Below, piece after piece: positions 59,961 through 64,000 of a stretch of 64,000 nt of DNA; the stretch's first letter is position 1, and each line of letters starts with the position of its first letter. The notes under the pieces are model-generated. The model was not told the DNA's origin, did not search any database, and saw nothing but the letters and a program-made list of their open reading frames with translations. Source of the DNA: Streptomyces malaysiensis subsp. samsunensis (GTDB lineage Bacteria; Actinomycetota; Actinomycetes; Streptomycetales; Streptomycetaceae). Location: positions 1 through 64,000 of the forward strand of contig NZ_JANIIC010000019.1 in NCBI RefSeq assembly GCF_024519315.1. The letters are read 5' to 3'. The position numbers were made by a program, and so were the translations under genes.

Positions 59961-61568
59961 TTAGGCCGCGCCCGCTCCGGTGAGGGCGCGCACCTCCGTC
60001 TCGGCGTGCTTGGCGGCATGGCCGGGGACGTCCGCGGGCGCGGGTGAGGTGACCGTTCCGAGCCAGCCCGCGAGGAACCCGAGGGGCACCGAGACCAGGC
60101 CCGGGTTCCGCAGCGGGAACAGGTGGAAGTCCACCCCGGGGAAGATCGCGTCCGGGCCGCCGGAGACCACCGGGGAGAGCACCACCAGCACCACCGCCGG
60201 AAGCAGCCCGCCGTAGACCGACCACACCGCGCCGCGCGAGGTGAACCGCCGCCAGAACAGCGAGTACAGCAACACCGGAAGGTTCGCCGACGCGGCGGCT
60301 GCGAACGCCAGCCCCACCAGGAACGCCACATTGAGGTCCTCGGCGAGCAGTCCGAGTCCGATCGCGGCCGCCCCGATCCCCACCGCGGCGATCCGCGCGA
60401 CCACCACCTCACCGCGCGGCGTGCGGTGCGCCCGCCGGCGCAGCGAGCCATAGAGGTCATGGGCGACGGAGGCCGAGGAGGCGAGGGTGATGCCCGCGAC
60501 AACGGCGAGGATGGTGGCGAAGGCGATGGCGGCGACGACCGCGAACAGCACCGTGCCCCCGGTCGATCCGGCGCCGCCGCCGAGGTCGAGCGCGAGCAGC
60601 GGAACGGCCGTGTTCCCGGCCGCACCGGAGGTCCGCACGGCATCGGAGCCCAGCACGGCGGCCGCGCCGAAGCCGAGCACGATCGTCATCAGATAGAAGC
60701 CGCCGATCAGACCGATGGCCCAGATCACCGAGCGGCGGGCGGCGCGGGCGGTGGGCACCGTGTAGAAGCGCGAGACGATGTGCGGCAGCCCGGCGGTGCC
60801 CAGCACCAGGGCGAGGCCGAGGCTCACGAAGTCCAGCCGGGCGGTCCAGTCGCCGCCGTACGTGAGCCCGGGGGCGAGGAAGTCCGCGCCGTGGCCGCTG
60901 TTCCGCGCCGCGGTGCCGAGCAGGGCGTCGAGATCGCCGCGGAAGCGTACGAGCACCAGGGCGGTCAGCGCGATCGCCCCGCCCATCAGCAGCACGGCCT
61001 TCACGATCTGGATCCAGGTCGTGGCGCGCATCCCGCCCAGCGCCACGAAGACCACCATCAGGGTGCCCACGCCGATCACCGTCCAGGCGCGGGCGCGGCC
61101 GCCCGTCTCCCCGATCAGCAGGGCGATCAGACTGCCCGCGCCGACCATCTGGGCCACCAGATAGAGCACACAGACCGTGACCGAGGAGACACCCACGGCG
61201 ATCCGGACCCGGCGCTCCCGCATCCGGGCGGCCAGCACATCGGCCAGGGTGAACCGGCCGCAGTTGCGGACGAGTTCGGCGACCAGCAGCAGGACCACCA
61301 GCCAGGCCACGAAGAAGCCCACGCAGTAGAGCACCCCGTCATAGCCGAACAGCGCGATGAGACCGGAGATCCCGAGGAAGGACGCGGCCGACAGATAGTC
61401 CCCCGCGATGGCGAAGCCGTTCTCCATCGGGGAGAACAGCCGCCCGCCCGCGTAGAACTCCTCCGGCGAGCCGTGCCGCCGACGCCCCGCCCAGGTGGTG
61501 ATCCCCAGGGTGACCGCCACGAAGACGCCGAAGAGCAGCAGTGCCAGGCTCTGGTGATTGCCGGTCAC
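59961..61568 (-). CDS. sodium:solute symporter family protein, acetate/monocarboxylate type (ActP-like)
   Basis: A 535-aa SSS-family transporter with about 13 TM helices. Family motifs include EEFYAGGR, FAIAGDYLSAASFLG and GTAGLPHIVSRFYTV. A DUF485 partner upstream is the hallmark of acetate permease ActP/MctC systems. GTG start overlaps the DUF485 stop (GTGA, 61565-61568). Likely imports acetate, propionate or pyruvate. Converges with the CitA/CitB pair. Confidence 0.9.
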   Translation of the reverse strand: MTGNHQSLALLLFGVFVAVTLGITTWAGRRRHGSPEEFYAGGRLFSPMENGFAIAGDYLSAASFLGISGLIALFGYDGVLYCVGFFVAWLVVLLLVAELVRNCGRFTLADVLAARMRERRVRIAVGVSSVTVCVLYLVAQMVGAGSLIALLIGETGGRARAWTVIGVGTLMVVFVALGGMRATTWIQIVKAVLLMGGAIALTALVLVRFRGDLDALLGTAARNSGHGADFLAPGLTYGGDWTARLDFVSLGLALVLGTAGLPHIVSRFYTVPTARAARRSVIWAIGLIGGFYLMTIVLGFGAAAVLGSDAVRTSGAAGNTAVPLLALDLGGGAGSTGGTVLFAVVAAIAFATILAVVAGITLASSASVAHDLYGSLRRRAHRTPRGEVVVARIAAVGIGAAAIGLGLLAEDLNVAFLVGLAFAAAASANLPVLLYSLFWRRFTSRGAVWSVYGGLLPAVVLVVLSPVVSGGPDAIFPGVDFHLFPLRNPGLVSVPLGFLAGWLGTVTSPAPADVPGHAAKHAETEVRALTGAGAA

Positions 61569-62017
61569 CGCCCGCGCCCCCGCATCATCTCCTGTGTCAC
61601 CCAGCGGAGTTCGAGCGCGACCCGGTCCCTGCGCAGCCGTGCGTGCCGGGCGTATGCCCAGGCCAGCAGGAAGGTGGTGGCGAACTGCGCGAGCCCCGCG
61701 ACCATCGCCACATTGAGCGCGCCCACCACCGGGCGGGCCATCAGATCCGGCGCGGTGGTCGCCGCGACGACATACGCGAGGTACCAGATGAGGAACGCGG
61801 CGGCCGCCGGGAACGCGAACCGGCGGTAGCGCCGGCGCACCTCCTGGAAGGCGGCGCTGCCGTGCACCTCCGTGTAGACCTCGCGGGCGGCGGGCGGACG
61901 CGCGCGACGAGGTCCGCTGTCCGTGTCGTCCGCCTCGCCCCAGCCGGACGCGAGCGCGTCGTACCACGGGTCCTCCAGGCGCGCCGCTCCCGTAGCGCGC
62001 GCGTTGTGCATGTCCAC
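61565..62017 (-). CDS. DUF485 membrane protein
   Basis: A 150-aa protein with a ~50-residue polar N-terminus and two TM helices (FPAAAAFLIWYLAYVVAAT and VAMVAGLAQFATTFLLAWAYA) framing the DUF485 signature SAAFQEVRRRYRRFAF. It is the small partner of ActP-like symporters. GTG at 62017 has GGAG 8 nt upstream and is preferred over GTG 62026 and ATG 62011. Co-translated with the symporter. Confidence 0.88.
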   Translation of the reverse strand: MDMHNARATGAARLEDPWYDALASGWGEADDTDSGPRRARPPAAREVYTEVHGSAAFQEVRRRYRRFAFPAAAAFLIWYLAYVVAATTAPDLMARPVVGALNVAMVAGLAQFATTFLLAWAYARHARLRRDRVALELRWVTQEMMRGRGR

Positions 62018-62192
62018 CCCGAACACTCCTTGTTCACTACCGCATTCGCCCCGTGACCAAGGATGGGCAGATCAGAAAGATCCAGGACCCTTCAATACCG
62101 GACGTTCACCCCATCAGGTGACTCAGGTGATGAACAGCCCGGAAACGGCGCCCCAGAAGGGGCACCCCGGAAGCGGGCCGGGCGGTAAACGA

Positions 62193-62224
62193 CGGCGGGG
62201 CCTCCCGGGTGGGAGACCCCGCCG
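62193..62224 (-). terminator. terminator after parE
   Basis: A 14-bp stem with one C·A mismatch and a gggt loop, 33 bp past the parE stop, upstream of the DUF485 gene on the same strand. Confidence 0.82.
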
Positions 62225-62257
62225 AACCGGCCCTGCCGGCGAGCCGCATGCCGGACG

Positions 62258-64000
62258 TCAGACGTCGATACGCGACCGGTCCAGGGTCGCCGCCGAATTG
62301 GTGATGAACTCCTTACGGGGCGCGACCTCATTGCCCATGAGCAGGTCGAAGGCGCGCTCGGCGGCCTCCAGGTCGCTGATGTTGATACGCCGCAGGGTGC
62401 GGTGGCGCGGGTCCATCGTGGTCTCCGCGAGCTGGTCGGCGTCCATCTCACCGAGACCCTTGTAGCGCTGGATGCCGTCCTTGTAGCGGACCTCCCGGCG
62501 CTGGAGGTCCAGCAGCGTCTCCTGGAGCTCCTGGTCGGAGTAGGTGTAGAGGTACTTGCTCTGCCCCCGCTTGGGGTTCACCAGCTCCACCCGGTGCAGC
62601 GGCGGCACCGCCGAGAAGACCCGCCCCTGCTCGACCATCGGCCGCATATAGCGCTGGAAGAGGGTCAGCAGCAGACAGCGGATGTGGGCACCGTCGACAT
62701 CGGCGTCGGCGAGGAAGATCACCTTGCCGTAGCGCGCCTGGTCGATGTCGAAGGTCCGGCCCGATCCGGCCCCTATCACCTGGATGATCGCGCCGCACTC
62801 GGCGTTCTTGAGCATGTCGGCGATGGACGACTTCTGTACGTTGAGGATCTTGCCGCGGATCGGCAGCAGCGCCTGGAACTCGGAGTTCCGGGCCAGCTTG
62901 GCCGTACCCAGCGCCGAGTCCCCCTCGACGATGAACAGCTCGCTGCGGCCCACGTCGTCACTGCGGCAGTCGGCCAGCTTCGCGGGCAGCGAGGAGGACT
63001 CCAGCGCGGTCTTACGGCGCTGTGCCTCCTTGTGCTGGCGCGCCGCGATACGCGTACGGGCCGCGGCCACGACCTTCTCCAGGACGGCGCGGGCCTGCTG
63101 TTTGGCATCCCGCTTGGAGGAGGTCAGGAACGCCTTGAGCTCCTTGGCGACCACATTGGCCACGATGCGGGAGGCCGCCGAGGTGCCCAGCACCTCCTTG
63201 GTCTGGCCCTCGAACTGCGGCTCCGCCAGCCGGACGGTCACCACCGCCGTCAGGCCCTCCATGGCGTCGTCCTTGACGACGTCGTCCTCGGCGACGCGCA
63301 GCAGCTTGGCGGCGCGCAGCGCCTCGTTCACGGTCTTGGCGATCGAGCGCTCGAAGCCGGAGACATGGGTGCCGCCCTTGGGGGTGGCGATGATGTTGAC
63401 GAAGGACTTGATGGTCGTGTCGTAGCCGGTGCCCCAGCGCAGCGCGATGTCGACGCCCAGCTCACGGGTGACCTCGGTGGGCGTCATATGGCCGCGCTCG
63501 TCCAGGACCGGCACGGTCTCCTTGAAGGTGCCCTGCCCGGACAGCCGCAGCACATCGCAGACGGCCTTGTCCTGCGCGAGGTACTCGCAGAACTCGCTGA
63601 TCCCCCCGTCGTAGTGGAAGGTCTCCTCGACCGGCCCCTCCTGCCCCTCCAGGCCCCGCTCGTCCCGGACGACCAGGGTCAGCCCCGGGACCAGGAAGGC
63701 GGTCTGCCGGGCACGGGCGTGCAGCGTCTCCAGGGAGAGCTTGGCGTCCTTGAGGAAGATCTGGCGGTCCGCCCAGTAGCGGACGCGGGTGCCGTTGCGG
63801 GTCTTGGGGACCCTCTTGCCCTTGAGGAGGCCGCTGGACGGGTCGAACGGGGCGTCCGGCCCGGATTCGGTGAAGATCCCCGGGACGCCGCGGCGGAAGC
63901 TGATCGCGTGGGTCTTGCCGTCGCGGTCCACCTCCACGTCGAGACGGGCGGACAGCGCGTTCACCACGGAGGCGCCGACGCCGTGCAGACCGCCCGAGGC
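62258..64000 (-). CDS. parE: DNA topoisomerase IV subunit B, 5' part missing at the window edge
   Basis: The ATPase subunit partner of ParC. About 580 C-terminal residues are present and the frame is open to the window's right edge: the last codons read SGGLHGVGASVVNALSA, the GHKL G2 box, so the protein starts beyond 64000. Visible parts are the transducer domain, the TOPRIM motif EGDSALG with PIRGKILNV, DADVDGAHIR, and the C-terminal ADQLAETTMDPRHRTLR. Apparent internal ATG at 63967 is not the start. Lack of the long GyrB insertion and the nearby parC favour ParE over GyrB. Confidence 0.93.
   Translation of the reverse strand, partial: ASGGLHGVGASVVNALSARLDVEVDRDGKTHAISFRRGVPGIFTESGPDAPFDPSSGLLKGKRVPKTRNGTRVRYWADRQIFLKDAKLSLETLHARARQTAFLVPGLTLVVRDERGLEGQEGPVEETFHYDGGISEFCEYLAQDKAVCDVLRLSGQGTFKETVPVLDERGHMTPTEVTRELGVDIALRWGTGYDTTIKSFVNIIATPKGGTHVSGFERSIAKTVNEALRAAKLLRVAEDDVVKDDAMEGLTAVVTVRLAEPQFEGQTKEVLGTSAASRIVANVVAKELKAFLTSSKRDAKQQARAVLEKVVAAARTRIAARQHKEAQRRKTALESSSLPAKLADCRSDDVGRSELFIVEGDSALGTAKLARNSEFQALLPIRGKILNVQKSSIADMLKNAECGAIIQVIGAGSGRTFDIDQARYGKVIFLADADVDGAHIRCLLLTLFQRYMRPMVEQGRVFSAVPPLHRVELVNPKRGQSKYLYTYSDQELQETLLDLQRREVRYKDGIQRYKGLGEMDADQLAETTMDPRHRTLRRINISDLEAAERAFDLLMGNEVAPRKEFITNSAATLDRSRIDV

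Overview
The window is high-GC actinobacterial chromosome, almost certainly Streptomyces. The evidence is a set of lineage markers: SepH, the CutR/CutS two-component pair, a conservon (CvnA-B-C-D plus two P450s), DUF4193, DUF3710, DUF5998 and DUF3093 proteins, a ParC/ParE topoisomerase IV pair, and frequent GTG/TTG starts with purine-rich Shine-Dalgarno sites. No tRNA, rRNA, IS element, prophage or CRISPR array was seen.

Layout. (1) 1-8378 looks accessory: an array of ten 25-bp repeats, two tandem paralogous LuxR-type regulators, an unknown membrane protein, and a three-gene leftward operon (aminodeoxychorismate synthase, AurF-like di-iron N-oxygenase, class II DAHP synthase) that looks like a minimal pathway for an N-oxidised p-aminobenzoate product. 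(2) 8379-25532 is a core block rich in potassium functions: an RNA uracil methyltransferase, a KimA-type K+ importer, two TrkA/RCK proteins, KdpE and KdpD without kdpFABC, DUF3159 and OB-fold proteins, and a secreted protein made of two copies of one domain. A complete conservon is lodged between kimA and the trkA pair; one of its P450s lacks the K-helix ExxR motif. (3) 25801-33105 holds DUF3710, dut, a thioesterase, small conserved proteins, cutRS and an inositol monophosphatase. (4) 33175-43882 holds ferrochelatase, an MFS exporter, a sugar-lactone oxidase-like flavoprotein, SepH, a sulfurtransferase, a VOC protein, thymidine kinase, a phosphodiesterase and DUF5998. (5) 43944-52586 holds a GNAT/acyl-CoA-synthetase (PatA-like) protein, HPr behind a probable DasR site, a GntR regulator, an M23 peptidase behind a c-di-AMP (ydaO/yuaA) riboswitch, and a paired M16 peptidase operon. 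(6) 52902-64000 holds parC, a TPR/Sel1 protein, an Apd1-like ferredoxin/thioredoxin-fold protein behind an iron box, a CitA/CitB-like two-component system facing a DUF485/acetate-type symporter pair, and parE truncated by the window edge.

How the genes work together. Potassium and c-di-AMP are a common thread: KimA, RCK proteins and KdpD are c-di-AMP-linked in other bacteria, and a c-di-AMP riboswitch controls the M23 hydrolase here. Cell-envelope quality control (CutRS, M23, M16), division (SepH) and chromosome topology (ParC/ParE) fill much of the rest. The most novel-looking system is the PABA/N-oxygenase mini-operon at 3467-8219. Next in interest are the conservon with its non-canonical P450 and the duplicated 3' ends of kdpE.
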